A stretch of 64,000 nt of DNA from Asanoa sp. WMMD1127 (GCF_029626225.1 NZ_JARUBP010000001.1:1674001-1738000); one strand, 5' to 3'. Counted from the stretch's first letter, positions 44,148 to 52,602 are shown. Numbers and translations are program-made. Notes: a model not told the origin generated them from the sequence alone.

Positions 44148-44938
44148 CCGCGACCATGACGGAGACGCGTACGCCGATGGCGGCGCCCCGGACCTTCCCC
44201 CGACCCGGGCTGATCCGGCTCACCGGCATCGAGCTGCGCAAGATGGCCGACACCCGGGCCGGCTTCTGGCTGATGATCGCGACCGCCTTGATCTCCGTGG
44301 CGATCGTCGTCATCCAGCTGTTCGCGGCCGACCCGCCGGACCAGACGTTCAAGAACATGTTCCAGTCGACGCTGTTCCCGGTCGGCGTGCTGCTGCCGGT
44401 CCTCGGCATCCTGTCGGTGACCAGCGAGTGGACCCAGCGGACGGCGCTGACCACGTTCGCGCTCACCCCGCGGCGCGAGCGGGTCGCGCTGGCCAAGGTG
44501 TTCGCCTCGGTGGTCCTCGGCGTCGTGGCGCTGCTGCCGAGCCTCGGCTTCGCCGCGATCGGCAACGCGGTCGCGGGCGGCATGGACAGCGCGGCCGGGA
44601 GCTGGTCGTTCAGTGGACTGCTGCTGGCGTACGCCCTGCTGTTCAACGTCATGAACGTGCTCTTCGGCCTGGCGTTCGGCATGCTGTTCATGAACTCGGC
44701 CGTGGCGATCGTGCTGTATTTCATCGTCCCGACCGTCTGGTCCGTGCTGACCGGCATGATCGAGAGCCTGCGGGGCACCGCCGAGTGGCTGGACCTGTCG
44801 GTGACCTCCACGCCCCTGTTCGACGACGCCGCCCTCAGCGGCGGCGAGTGGGCGCGGCTGGCCGCGTCGGTCGGGCTCTGGATCGTGCTGCCCGGCGTGC
44901 TGGGACTGATGCGCCTGCTGAAGCGCGAAGTGAGCTGA
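44144..44938 (+). CDS. ABC-2 type permease
   Basis: A 264-aa integral membrane subunit with six predicted helices (FWLMIATALISVAIVVIQLF, FPVGVLLPVLGILSV, VFASVVLGVVALLPSLGFAAI and others). It keeps the ABC-2 segment SEWTQRTALTTFALTPRRERV. It is translationally coupled to the ATPase and a strong terminator follows. Confidence 0.9.
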   Translation: MTATMTETRTPMAAPRTFPRPGLIRLTGIELRKMADTRAGFWLMIATALISVAIVVIQLFAADPPDQTFKNMFQSTLFPVGVLLPVLGILSVTSEWTQRTALTTFALTPRRERVALAKVFASVVLGVVALLPSLGFAAIGNAVAGGMDSAAGSWSFSGLLLAYALLFNVMNVLFGLAFGMLFMNSAVAIVLYFIVPTVWSVLTGMIESLRGTAEWLDLSVTSTPLFDDAALSGGEWARLAASVGLWIVLPGVLGLMRLLKREVS

Positions 44939-44951
44939 GCTTTTCTCCACT

Positions 44952-44989
44952 GTGGGCGGTCGCGGGTCGGGGGTCCCGCGGCCGCCCAC
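44952..44989 (+). terminator. 15-bp hairpin terminator
   Basis: GTGGGCGGTCGCGGG pairs with CCCGCGGCCGCCCAC over 15 positions, with one G-U wobble in RNA and an 8-nt loop. It begins 14 bp after the permease stop codon. Confidence 0.75.
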
Positions 44990-45014
44990 GTTCGCGCTGG
45001 GCCACAATGGCGGC

Positions 45015-45392
45015 GTGCTGTGTCCGTGCGGGTCGGGGCTCTCCTACGCGTCGTGTTGCGGCCCGCTCCACGCCGGCGCCGACCGGGCGGAGACGGCCGA
45101 GCGGTTGATGCGGTCCCGCTACAGCGCCTTCGCGGTCGGGGACGCCGACTATCTGCTCCGCACCTGGCACAGCCGGACCCGGCCGGAGTCACTCGACCTG
45201 GACCCGGCCCAACGCTGGGTGCGGTTGGAGATCCTCGACACGGTCAAGGGCGGCGCGGCGGACCAGACCGGTGTCGTCGAGTTCCGCGCCGTCTTCCGGC
45301 ACGCGGGTCGGACGGACGAGTTGCACGAACGCAGCCGCTTCGTACGCGAAGACGGCTCCTGGGTCTATGCAAGCTCGCTGCAACCGCGATAG
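45015..45392 (+). CDS. YchJ-like SEC-C protein (UPF0225)
   Basis: A 125-aa protein with a complete N-terminal SEC-C zinc motif (LCPCGSGLSYASCCG), then RLMRSRYSAFAVGDADYLLRTW and a NTF2-like fold ending GRTDELHERSRFVREDG. This matches the YchJ/UPF0225 family, of unknown function. GTG 45015 places the zinc motif at the extreme N-terminus as in the family. A CACAAT box lies 6 nt upstream. Confidence 0.85.
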   Translation: MLCPCGSGLSYASCCGPLHAGADRAETAERLMRSRYSAFAVGDADYLLRTWHSRTRPESLDLDPAQRWVRLEILDTVKGGAADQTGVVEFRAVFRHAGRTDELHERSRFVREDGSWVYASSLQPR

Positions 45393-45407
45393 CGCACACT
45401 GATCGGC

Positions 45408-46433
45408 ATGACGGATCCACGGGTGTTGATCGTCGGAGGCGGCATCGCCGGGCTCGGTGCGGCGCACGCGTTGCGGGCCAAGGGGATCCGGGCCGACGTG
45501 TTCGAGCGCAACCCGCGGCCCGAGGCCGGTGGCACCGGCATCTATCTGCCGGCCAACGCGGTGCGGGCGCTGACCACGCTGGGCTTCGGTGCTGAGATCC
45601 GGGCCGCCGGACACGAGATCCGGCAGATCCGGATGCTCGACCACCGCGGCCGGCCACTGATCGAGTTGCCGATCGACGCGGTGTGGGGCGGCATCGCGCC
45701 GAGTGTCGCGGTGGAGCATGCCGAACTGCGGCGGATCCTGCGCGGCGGGATCGACGTGCTCACCAAGTCGTTCGTGTCTGACGACGCGGCGCCCTACGAC
45801 CTGGTCGTCGGCGCCGACGGGATCCGGTCGGCGGTGCGCGAGTGGGTCTTCCCGGACGCCGCGGCCCCGCGGCCGGTCGGCGAGGTGGCGTGGCGGTTCG
45901 TCACCGACGGCTACCCCGTCGAGCATCTGTGGTGCACGTGGCAGGGGCACGGCCGCACGTTCCTGGCCGTCTCGCTCGGCGCCGGGCGGGTCTACTGCTA
46001 CGCCGACCTCACCACCGCCGCGGCCGCTCCGTCCGCGGACTGGCGCACGCTCTTCGCCGAGTTCCCCGAGCCGGTCCAGGCGCTGCTGGCCGGGGCCACC
46101 GACGTGCACCACGGCACCATCGAGGAGGTCTTCCTCGACGAGGTGCACCGCGGCAAGACCGTGCTGATCGGGGACGCCGCGCACGCGTACTCGCCGAACA
46201 TGGCGCAGGGCGCCGCCCTCGCCCTCGAGGACGCCCTTGTGCTCGCCGGGACGGTCGACGACCTCGACGGGTACGCCCGGCGGCGGGTTGCCCGGGCCCG
46301 CTGGGTCCGCGGCCAGACCCGCCGCCGCGACCGGGCCCGCCACCTGCCCCCGCTCCTGCGCGACACGGTTCTCCGCACGATCGGTCCGCGCCTGTTCAAG
46401 GCCGCCTTCCGCCCGCTGCTCGACCCGCCCTGA
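45408..46433 (+). CDS. FAD-dependent monooxygenase (PHBH-like fold)
   Basis: A 341-aa flavoprotein hydroxylase. The dinucleotide-binding motif is VGGGIAGLG at 9-17, the middle NADPH/FAD motif is YDLVVGADGIRSAVR, and the ribityl-binding GD motif is LIGDAAHAYSPNMAQGAA. It is shorter than typical group A aromatic hydroxylases (~400 aa). Substrates of this branch are varied aromatics and polyketides, and the sequence does not tell which. A LysR gene follows 28 bp downstream on the same strand. Confidence 0.9.
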   Translation: MTDPRVLIVGGGIAGLGAAHALRAKGIRADVFERNPRPEAGGTGIYLPANAVRALTTLGFGAEIRAAGHEIRQIRMLDHRGRPLIELPIDAVWGGIAPSVAVEHAELRRILRGGIDVLTKSFVSDDAAPYDLVVGADGIRSAVREWVFPDAAAPRPVGEVAWRFVTDGYPVEHLWCTWQGHGRTFLAVSLGAGRVYCYADLTTAAAAPSADWRTLFAEFPEPVQALLAGATDVHHGTIEEVFLDEVHRGKTVLIGDAAHAYSPNMAQGAALALEDALVLAGTVDDLDGYARRRVARARWVRGQTRRRDRARHLPPLLRDTVLRTIGPRLFKAAFRPLLDPP

Positions 46434-46461
46434 CGGGGTAGCGTTGCGTCCGGGGACCGTG

Positions 46462-47340
46462 ATGGATCTTGATCTGCGCCGGTTGCGCTACTTCGTCGCC
46501 GTGGCCGAGGAGCTGAGCTTCGGGCGCGCAGCCGAGCGCCTGCGCATCGCCCAACCGGCGCTGAGCCGGCAGATCCGGTCACTCGAGCAGGAACTGCGCA
46601 TCGCGCTGTTCACGCGCTCGAGCCGCGGCACCGAGCTCACTCCGGCCGGCGCCCAACTGCTGGCCGACGCCCGGCCGCTGCTGGCGTCCGCCGGGGCGAT
46701 GGAACGACGGGCGCGGCTGGCCGCCCGGGGTGACAACCGGTTCACGGTCGCCTTCATGCCCGGCATCCTCGTGACGCCGGTGGTGCGGGCGTTCACCGAC
46801 GCCTTCCCCGCGGTGAGCGTCGAGGTGCTGCGCACGTCCTACTACGAGCAGGCGGCGGTGGTGCACGACGGCCGCGCCGACGTCAGCTTCGTGCGACTGC
46901 CCGTCCCGGCCAACGGTCTGACGATCGTGCCGCTGTTCGCGGAGCCGCGGGTGGTCGCCCTGCCGGCCGGGCACCGGCTGGCCGGCAAGGACCGCGTGCA
47001 CGTCAGCGACCTCGTCGACGAACACCTGTTGCAGGATCCCGCCCTCGTGCCCGAGTGGCGCAACATCGCCACCGAGGAGCGCCAGGGCGCGCGGCCGCAT
47101 CATTGGCGGTCCGGTCCCGGGTCCACAATGGAGGAGAAGCTGGAGCACGTCGCGGCCGAACAGGGAATCATCATCGTCCCCCGCTCGACCGCGGCGCTCT
47201 ACACCCGGTCGGACGTTTCTTACAGCGCCCTCGACGGGGTGGCCGACAACCACGTCGCGCTCGCCCACAGCGACCAGCGGGAGTCGGCCGAGGTGCGCCG
47301 CTTCGCGGAGCTGGCCGCGCGGCTCATGCGGACCGCCTAG
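46462..47340 (+). CDS. LysR-family transcriptional regulator
   Basis: A 292-aa regulator. The N-terminal winged helix shows LRRLRYFVAVAEELSFGRAA and RIAQPALSRQIRSLEQELRI. The co-inducer domain contains FTVAFMPGILVTPVVRAF and YYEQAAVVHDGRADVSFVRL, close to the LTTR type that controls aromatic or dehydrogenase genes. It converges on the SDR gene with overlapping stops and may control that gene or the upstream monooxygenase. Confidence 0.92.
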   Translation: MDLDLRRLRYFVAVAEELSFGRAAERLRIAQPALSRQIRSLEQELRIALFTRSSRGTELTPAGAQLLADARPLLASAGAMERRARLAARGDNRFTVAFMPGILVTPVVRAFTDAFPAVSVEVLRTSYYEQAAVVHDGRADVSFVRLPVPANGLTIVPLFAEPRVVALPAGHRLAGKDRVHVSDLVDEHLLQDPALVPEWRNIATEERQGARPHHWRSGPGSTMEEKLEHVAAEQGIIIVPRSTAALYTRSDVSYSALDGVADNHVALAHSDQRESAEVRRFAELAARLMRTA

Positions 47341-48056
47341 ACGAGCAGCTGGCCGCCGTCCACAGCGAGCACGGTGCCGGTGGAGAACGGCTGGTCGATC
47401 AGGTACGCGTATGCCCGGGCGACTTCTGCGGTCTCCCCCACCCGGCCGATCAGGGAGGTCTCGCCGACCTGCCGGAAGTAGGCCTCCCGGTCGTCCTCCC
47501 CCATCCCCGCCCAGAGGGGTGACCTGGTCACGCCGGGCGCGACAGCGTTGACCCGCAGCGGGGCGAGCTCGACCGCCAGCGCCTTGGTCAAGGAGCTCAC
47601 CGCACCACAGATCGCGGCCGCGACCGACCACCCGGCCGACGGCCGCTCGCCCGCGGAGCCGGTGGTCAGCGTGATCGAGCCGCCCGGCCGGATCCGCGGC
47701 GCCGCGTGCTTCACGGCCGCCAGCACGCTGAAGAACCGCAGCCCGAAGAAGTCGTGGGCCCGGTCGAGCGCCATGTCGTCGACCGGGAGCAGGCTCAGCG
47801 GCTCGCCGGCCGTGTAGACGAGGTGGTCGAAGGGGCCGATCGCCTCGAACAGGCGCTCGATCTCGCCCTCGTCCCGCAGGTCCGCGACGTGGCCGGTGGC
47901 TCCCGCGGGCAGCTTGGCCAGCGCCTTGTCGACGCTCGGCTGGCGGCTGGAAACGATCACGATCTCGGCGCCGCGCGTGGCCAGCAGGTCGGCGACGGCG
48001 AACCCGAGGCCCGACGTGCCACCCAGCACGACGATCCGTTGCTGCACATCAGTCAT
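47337..48056 (-). CDS. Atypical short-chain dehydrogenase/reductase lacking YxxxK
   Basis: A 239-aa Rossmann-fold protein. The cofactor motif is VVLGGTSGLGFAVADLL, followed by VADLRDE and LVYTAGEP (usual NNAG replaced). Where the catalytic Ser-Tyr-Lys should sit, the sequence is SAGERPSAGWSVAAAICGAV: the Ser region remains, but Tyr and the Lys four residues later are absent. The end, VLAVDGGQLLV, is typical. It may be non-catalytic or use another mechanism. A CTAG shared with the convergent LysR stop marks the 3' end. Confidence 0.85.
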   Translation of the reverse strand: MTDVQQRIVVLGGTSGLGFAVADLLATRGAEIVIVSSRQPSVDKALAKLPAGATGHVADLRDEGEIERLFEAIGPFDHLVYTAGEPLSLLPVDDMALDRAHDFFGLRFFSVLAAVKHAAPRIRPGGSITLTTGSAGERPSAGWSVAAAICGAVSSLTKALAVELAPLRVNAVAPGVTRSPLWAGMGEDDREAYFRQVGETSLIGRVGETAEVARAYAYLIDQPFSTGTVLAVDGGQLLV

Positions 48057-48147
48057 GCCACCAACCCTCCGCCCGAACTCAGACGCCCACCAATACCTGT
48101 TGCGTCGTGGTCCATGCCGGTCCGGCATGGCCGGCAGAATGGGCCGG

Positions 48148-49029
48148 ATGAGCGCTCCCCTCGCCGAGATCGACATTGACGCCGACCTGGTGGCCCGCCT
48201 GCTCCGCGCCCAACATCCCGACCTCGCCGATCGGCCGTTGACGCTCGTCGCCAACGGCTGGGACAACGTGATCTTCCGGCTGGGTGACGACCTGTGCGTG
48301 CGGCTGCCCCGCCGGGAGGTGGCCGTCCAGCTGATCGTCAACGAGCAGCGCTGGCTGCCCGCGCTCGCCCCGCGGCTGGCGGTGAGCGTGCCGGCGCCGG
48401 TGCGGGTCGGCCAGCCGGGCGACGGCTACCCGTGGCCGTGGTCGATCTGCGCGTGGGTCGACGGCGAGATCGCGAGCCGGGTGCCGGTCGTCGAGCGCCG
48501 CGCCGTCGCCGGGTCGCTGGCCGAGTTCATGAACCGGCTGCACGTGCCCGCTCCGGCGGAAGCGCCGGTCAACGCGGTCCGCGGCGTGCCGCTGTCGCAT
48601 CGCGACGGGCAGATCCAGGAGCGGCTGACCAGCGGGAAGCTGGCCCGCGAGGACGAGCTGCGGCGACTCTGGGACGAGCTCAAGGCGACGCCGGCGTGGG
48701 AAGGGCCCGAGCTGTGGCTGCACGGCGACCCGCACCCGGCCAACCTGGTGCTGCGCGGCAACCCGGCGACGCTGGCCGCCGTGCTGGACTTCGGCGACCT
48801 GACCGCCGGCGACCCCGCAACCGACCTGGCCGCCGCGTGGCTGGTCTTCGACCCGCCCGGCCGGGCCGTCTTCCAGGCCGGTGTCGAGGCCGACCCGGCC
48901 ACCTGGCGCCGGGCCCGGGCCTGGGCGCTGGCGATCGGCACCGCGATAGCCGTGTTCGCCGACATCCACCCCGGTTTGGCGGATGCCGGCGAACACGCGA
49001 TCACTCAGGTGTTAGCGGATCACGGGTAG
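48148..49029 (+). CDS. Aminoglycoside/macrolide-type phosphotransferase
   Basis: A 293-aa protein kinase-fold enzyme of the APH family. Residues 30-70 form the nucleotide lobe (ANGWDNVIFRLGDDLCVRLPRR). The catalytic loop is HGDPHPANL with Asp194 and Asn199, and the metal loop is DFGD at 214-217. It resembles macrolide phosphotransferases and related small-molecule kinases. Antibiotic resistance is possible but not shown. Start ATG 48148 has CAGAAT 7 nt upstream, compatible with a leaderless transcript. The 3' end overlaps the convergent GH55-like gene by 10 bp. Confidence 0.88.
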   Translation: MSAPLAEIDIDADLVARLLRAQHPDLADRPLTLVANGWDNVIFRLGDDLCVRLPRREVAVQLIVNEQRWLPALAPRLAVSVPAPVRVGQPGDGYPWPWSICAWVDGEIASRVPVVERRAVAGSLAEFMNRLHVPAPAEAPVNAVRGVPLSHRDGQIQERLTSGKLAREDELRRLWDELKATPAWEGPELWLHGDPHPANLVLRGNPATLAAVLDFGDLTAGDPATDLAAAWLVFDPPGRAVFQAGVEADPATWRRARAWALAIGTAIAVFADIHPGLADAGEHAITQVLADHG

Positions 49030-51689
49030 TTGTTCAGGTACTGGATCTCGGCGCCACGCCGGGCCGTACCGCCGGTGTTGTTGATGATGCGGTTGATCGT
49101 GCCCTGCCCGCCGAGCGAGACGGTCACCATGTTCTGGAACCGCACGCCTGGCTTGGTCGGCACCTCGAACGAGCGCTCCGCGACCACGGACTCGTCCAAT
49201 GTGAACACACAGTACGAGCCGAGGCCGATCGCGTAGTGCTCGTTGACCGCGTCGTTGACCTTGTATGCCGCATAGCCTCTGGTCGACCCGTTCATCCAGG
49301 CCGCCTGGTTGGGCATCTCGTAGGGGAACTCGTTCTGATAGAAGTACGTGCGGCCGCGCTCGCCGTTCCAGATGGTCTGGTACTTCTGGAAGTGCTCGAC
49401 GAACAGGCCGTACATGGTGACGTCGTCGCCGTTGACGGTCAGGCCCGTGTCGGCCGTGTTGACCGACCAGCCGACCCCGTCGCCGTGGTCGGCCCGCCAC
49501 AACCACATGTGGTCACCGATGACGTCGTCGCTGTTGACCGTCAGGCTGTTGGTCGCCCGACCGACACCGGGGCCGCCGATCCGGAAGAACACGTCGTGCA
49601 GCGAGACCGGGTTGGCGGCGTGGTCCGCGCTGGAGCCGGCCGGGCCGACCTCCATCAGCACCGGCGAGTTGGTCGCGCCGGCCTCGAACATGATGCCGCC
49701 GACCTTGACGCCGTCGACGTCCGCGATCCGCATGCCGACCGAGCCGTTGTCGGCCTGGATGGTGGCCAGGCCCAGACCCAGGATCACCGTGTTGGCCCGG
49801 TTGACCTGGATCGGCTGGTTGACGTGGTGCACGCCCGGGGTGAAGAGCAGGTTCTTGCCCTGCGCCAGCGCCAGGTTGATGGTCGCGACCGGGGTGCCCG
49901 GACGCACGATGAAGAACGTCGACAGCGACAAGGAGGAGCCCGCCGGCGTCTTGTTGAACCACGTTGTGCCGCTCGAGTTGGTGCGCAGCGCGGGCACGAA
50001 CACCCGGTACTCGCCCGAGCCGTCGACGTAGAGGAACGGCTTCTCGCGTACGACCGGGGTGTTGGCGATGACCGTGTGCGAGGGGTTCGGGAAGTGGTTG
50101 GGCGGCGCACCGGCCACGCCCTGGAACACCATGTTCCAGACGGAGCCGCTCCAGGAGCCGAACTCGCTGTTACGCGAGTACCACTGCTGCTGCGAGCCGG
50201 AGACGACCATGCCGTCGATCTTGGTGTCGGCCATGAAGCCGCCGCTCGACCAGCCGTCGCCGCCGTTCCAGAGCTGGATCTGATTGCCGCCGCCACGCAG
50301 ATGCATCCGGCGGTACGGGGCCGCCTGCGAGACCGCCCACCGCTCGACGCTCACGCCGGCCGGCAGGGTGACGCTCAGGTTTTCCGCCGCGCGCCAGAAG
50401 TTCTGGGTGGCGTTGCCGCCGAACCAGAACGCCTCGGCGCGCACGTGCCCGTTGAGGTTGACGTCGTCGGGCGACATGCCGAGGCCGGCGACCTGGGTGA
50501 AGAAGCCGAGGTTGACGTCGGCGGTGTAGTTGCCCGGCTTGAACAGCACGGCGTAGCGCTGCGGGCCGAACTGGTTGGTCTCCTGCTGGGTGAAGATGGT
50601 GTTGAGCCGGCTCTGGATGGTCGAGGTCGGCGTCGACGGGTCGAACACGAACGTGTTGGCGCCCAGGTTCGGGTTGCGCGGGTCGGTCGGCTCGACCGGT
50701 TCGCCGGTGGGCGGCGGGTCGGTCGGCGGATCCGTCGGGTTGGTGCCCGTGCCGGTGAAGATGCGGATCTCCCACAGTGAGTAGCCGTAGGCCGTGCCCC
50801 GGGCGGTGCCGTAGACGCGCAGGTAGCGCGCGCTGGCGTTGGCGTTGATGGTCTGCGTGCCGCCGGTGCCGGTCGTGGTGCTGTAGATGTTGGTCCAGGT
50901 CGAGTCGTTGGTGCTGGTCTGGATCTGGAAGGCCCGACCGTACGCGGCCTCCCACTGCAGCACCACCTGGCAGATGTTCTGGACGCTGCCGAGGTCGATC
51001 CGGATCCACTGTGGATCAGAAGCGGCCGACGACCAGCGGGTGCCGGCGTTGCCGTCGACGGCCGCGCTGGCCGGGAAGCCGGCGCCCTGAGTCGACGACG
51101 CGGTGGCCGGCTTGCCCTGGGCGGCGTTGGTCGTGCCGCAGGTGCCGGGGTTGGTGCCGCCGAACGTGCCGTGGACCTGGAACTCCCACAGGCTGTAGCC
51201 GTAGGCCGTCGCCCGGGCCGTGCCGTTCATCCGGACGTAGCGGCCGCTGCCGGTCACCGGCAGCACCTGCGTGCCGCCCGCGCCGGTCGTGGTCGAGTAG
51301 ATGTTGGTCCAGGTGTTGCCGTCGGCGGAGGTCTGGAGCTGGAACGACCGGGCGTACGCGGCCTCCCAGTTGAGCGTCACCTGGGTGATGGTCGCCGTGG
51401 CGCCAAGGTCGATGCGGATCCACTGTGGATCGGCGAAGGCCGAGGCCCAGCGGGTGCCGGCGTTGCCGTCGACGGCCGCGGTGGCGGGGGTGCCGGCGTT
51501 CTCGACGGACGAGGCGGTGACCGGCTTGCCCTGTGAGATGACCGGGTCGGCGGCGTGGGCCGCGGTCGAGACGGTCAGGGCGGCGGCCACCAGGGCGGCG
51601 GCGGCCAGGCCGGCGATCGCGGCGTGGCGCCGGACGCGGGTGCGGTGTTTGGTCTCCGGGACTTCCGGGGGTGGTGCGTCGGTTCTCAT
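49020..51689 (-). CDS. Secreted GH55-like beta-helix hydrolase with two F5/8C (discoidin) domains
   Basis: An 889-aa secreted enzyme. Residues 1-47 form a signal peptide (AIAGLAAAALVAAALTVSTAAHA). Two discoidin-type carbohydrate-binding domains follow (~48-180 and ~190-318), each with SADGNTWTNIYSTTTG-like and YGYSLWE segments. A Pro/Thr linker (TNPTDPPTDPPPTGEPVEP) leads to the catalytic beta-helix (~340-889), which aligns with the smaller GH55-like protein encoded near 35.6 kb: NTFVFDPSTPTSTIQSRLNTI, WAVSQAAPYRRMHLRG, GSQQQWYSRNSEFGS, WRADHGDGVGW, FYQNEFPYE. Upstream lie three LacI-type palindromes and the leader CCGTTAGGCAGG. Confidence 0.8.
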   Translation of the reverse strand: MRTDAPPPEVPETKHRTRVRRHAAIAGLAAAALVAAALTVSTAAHAADPVISQGKPVTASSVENAGTPATAAVDGNAGTRWASAFADPQWIRIDLGATATITQVTLNWEAAYARSFQLQTSADGNTWTNIYSTTTGAGGTQVLPVTGSGRYVRMNGTARATAYGYSLWEFQVHGTFGGTNPGTCGTTNAAQGKPATASSTQGAGFPASAAVDGNAGTRWSSAASDPQWIRIDLGSVQNICQVVLQWEAAYGRAFQIQTSTNDSTWTNIYSTTTGTGGTQTINANASARYLRVYGTARGTAYGYSLWEIRIFTGTGTNPTDPPTDPPPTGEPVEPTDPRNPNLGANTFVFDPSTPTSTIQSRLNTIFTQQETNQFGPQRYAVLFKPGNYTADVNLGFFTQVAGLGMSPDDVNLNGHVRAEAFWFGGNATQNFWRAAENLSVTLPAGVSVERWAVSQAAPYRRMHLRGGGNQIQLWNGGDGWSSGGFMADTKIDGMVVSGSQQQWYSRNSEFGSWSGSVWNMVFQGVAGAPPNHFPNPSHTVIANTPVVREKPFLYVDGSGEYRVFVPALRTNSSGTTWFNKTPAGSSLSLSTFFIVRPGTPVATINLALAQGKNLLFTPGVHHVNQPIQVNRANTVILGLGLATIQADNGSVGMRIADVDGVKVGGIMFEAGATNSPVLMEVGPAGSSADHAANPVSLHDVFFRIGGPGVGRATNSLTVNSDDVIGDHMWLWRADHGDGVGWSVNTADTGLTVNGDDVTMYGLFVEHFQKYQTIWNGERGRTYFYQNEFPYEMPNQAAWMNGSTRGYAAYKVNDAVNEHYAIGLGSYCVFTLDESVVAERSFEVPTKPGVRFQNMVTVSLGGQGTINRIINNTGGTARRGAEIQYLNNYP
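51001..51479 (-). repeat. Internal direct repeat encoding tandem discoidin domains
   Basis: The two domain copies are offset by 414 bp (138 codons). Identical stretches include CGGATCCACTGTGGATC at 51001 and 51415, and a 33-base run starting at 51033 and 51447. Such DNA-level identity points to fairly recent duplication or gene conversion between the domains. Confidence 0.6.
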
Positions 51690-51692
51690 GTG

Positions 51693-51704
51693 CCTGCCTA
51701 ACGG
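51693..51704 (-). promoter_or_regulatory. Shared leader and ribosome site of GH55-like genes
   Basis: CCGTTAGGCAGG lies 3 nt before the ATG of the large GH55-like gene. The identical 12-mer lies 3 nt before the start of the smaller paralogue (35569-35580). It includes the AGGCAGG ribosome site. Confidence 0.55.
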
Positions 51705-51748
51705 TGATAGGCGGCGCGCGCGGTGTGCACGCCGGGACGGGGGCGTGG

Positions 51749-51772
51749 CGCTCGGAGAGCGCTCTCCGAGCG
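51749..51772. promoter_or_regulatory. 24-bp perfect palindrome, LacI/CelR-type operator
   Basis: CTCGGAGAGCGCTCTCCGAG (51751-51770), extended by two more paired bases on each side, is centred ~70 bp upstream of the GH55-like start. The core GAGAGCGCTCTC equals that at 35545-35556. Confidence 0.7.
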
Positions 51773-51813
51773 GCTCTGAGTCTGGACCGCGGTTCGGTTC
51801 TCGTCAATATCCT

Positions 51814-51829
51814 GGGGAGCGCTTTCCGG
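51814..51829. promoter_or_regulatory. Degenerate LacI/CelR-type operator
   Basis: GGGGAGCGCTTTCCGG carries the AGCGCT centre with imperfect flanks. It lies between the two strong palindromes and next to a TTGACA (51833-51838) that could serve the plus-strand gene. Confidence 0.4.
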
Positions 51830-51869
51830 GGATTGACACGCATCGCAGTCTCGCACAAACTGGCCTCCA

Positions 51870-51887
51870 GCGAGAGCGCTCTCTCGC
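51870..51887. promoter_or_regulatory. LacI/CelR-type operator
   Basis: GCGAGAGCGCTCTCTCGC contains the same 12-bp core as the other operators. It lies 62 bp upstream of the DUF305 lipoprotein start and just beyond its possible promoter, so it may control that divergent gene too. Confidence 0.6.
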
Positions 51888-51948
51888 AGAATTTCATCGA
51901 TGGCCCAAGATTTCTCAACGACGACCGTCCCCGTCGAGGAGTCGACCG

Positions 51949-52602
51949 ATGACCCGTCGCCGCGCCGTGCTCGCGTACGTGTCGCTCGCCCTGCTGGGCG
52001 GGTGCACGGCGGCTGATCGCGATGCCGGCGGCGGGGCGGGCAGCCCAGGTGCGGGCGGGAGCTCGGGCCCATCCGCCCCTGGCTCTGGCTCTGGCTCGGA
52101 CCCCGGCCCGGGCTCGTCGGGTTCGGCGGGGCCGAACACCACCGACATCGCGTGGTTGCAGCTGTTGATCGCGATGAACGAGCGGCTGTTGCCGGTGCTG
52201 GACCTGGTGCCGAGCCGCAGCGGCGACCCAGCCGTGCAGCTCTACGCGTCGGTGGCCCGCCGTTCGCGCCAGACCGAGCTCGACTCGCTGCGCAAGCTGG
52301 CGGCGGGGTTGACGCTCCCGGAGAACGAGCACCTCAAGCACGACATGCCCGGCATGCCGACCGAGGCCCAGCGCGCCGCGCTGACCAAGCTCACGGGAAA
52401 GGAGTTCGACCGCGGCTTCGCCGCCGCGATGATCGCGCACCTCGACCAGGCCTCCCGACTCTGCGCCGGCGAGCGAAATGCCGGCGCCGACCCGGCGTTC
52501 CGCTCACTCGCTGAGACGATCGCGCGCGGAGTCGGAGAGGAGCGAGCCCGGGCGTCCGCACTGGACGCCCGGGCCGCTTCGCCCACCGCGAACACGCCTT
52601 GA
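51949..52602 (+). CDS. DUF305 lipoprotein with degenerate His motif
   Basis: A 217-aa exported lipoprotein. MTRRRAVLAYVSLALLGGC is a lipoprotein signal with possible twin-arginine character and lipidation at Cys19. A Gly/Ser/Pro linker (~25-65) follows. The C-terminal helical domain resembles DUF305: HDMPGMPTEAQRAALTKLTG, then EFDRGFAAAMIAHLDQASRL. In DUF305 the last motif is normally MIxHHxxAI; here the second His is Leu, so a metal role is doubtful. GAGGAG lies 8 nt before the ATG. It diverges from the GH55-like gene across LacI-type operators. Confidence 0.75.
   Translation: MTRRRAVLAYVSLALLGGCTAADRDAGGGAGSPGAGGSSGPSAPGSGSGSDPGPGSSGSAGPNTTDIAWLQLLIAMNERLLPVLDLVPSRSGDPAVQLYASVARRSRQTELDSLRKLAAGLTLPENEHLKHDMPGMPTEAQRAALTKLTGKEFDRGFAAAMIAHLDQASRLCAGERNAGADPAFRSLAETIARGVGEERARASALDARAASPTANTP

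Noticed and set aside
48294-50780. 828-codon plus-strand open frame
   Set aside because: It overlaps the phosphotransferase in another frame and runs antisense to the GH55-like gene; composition is noise.
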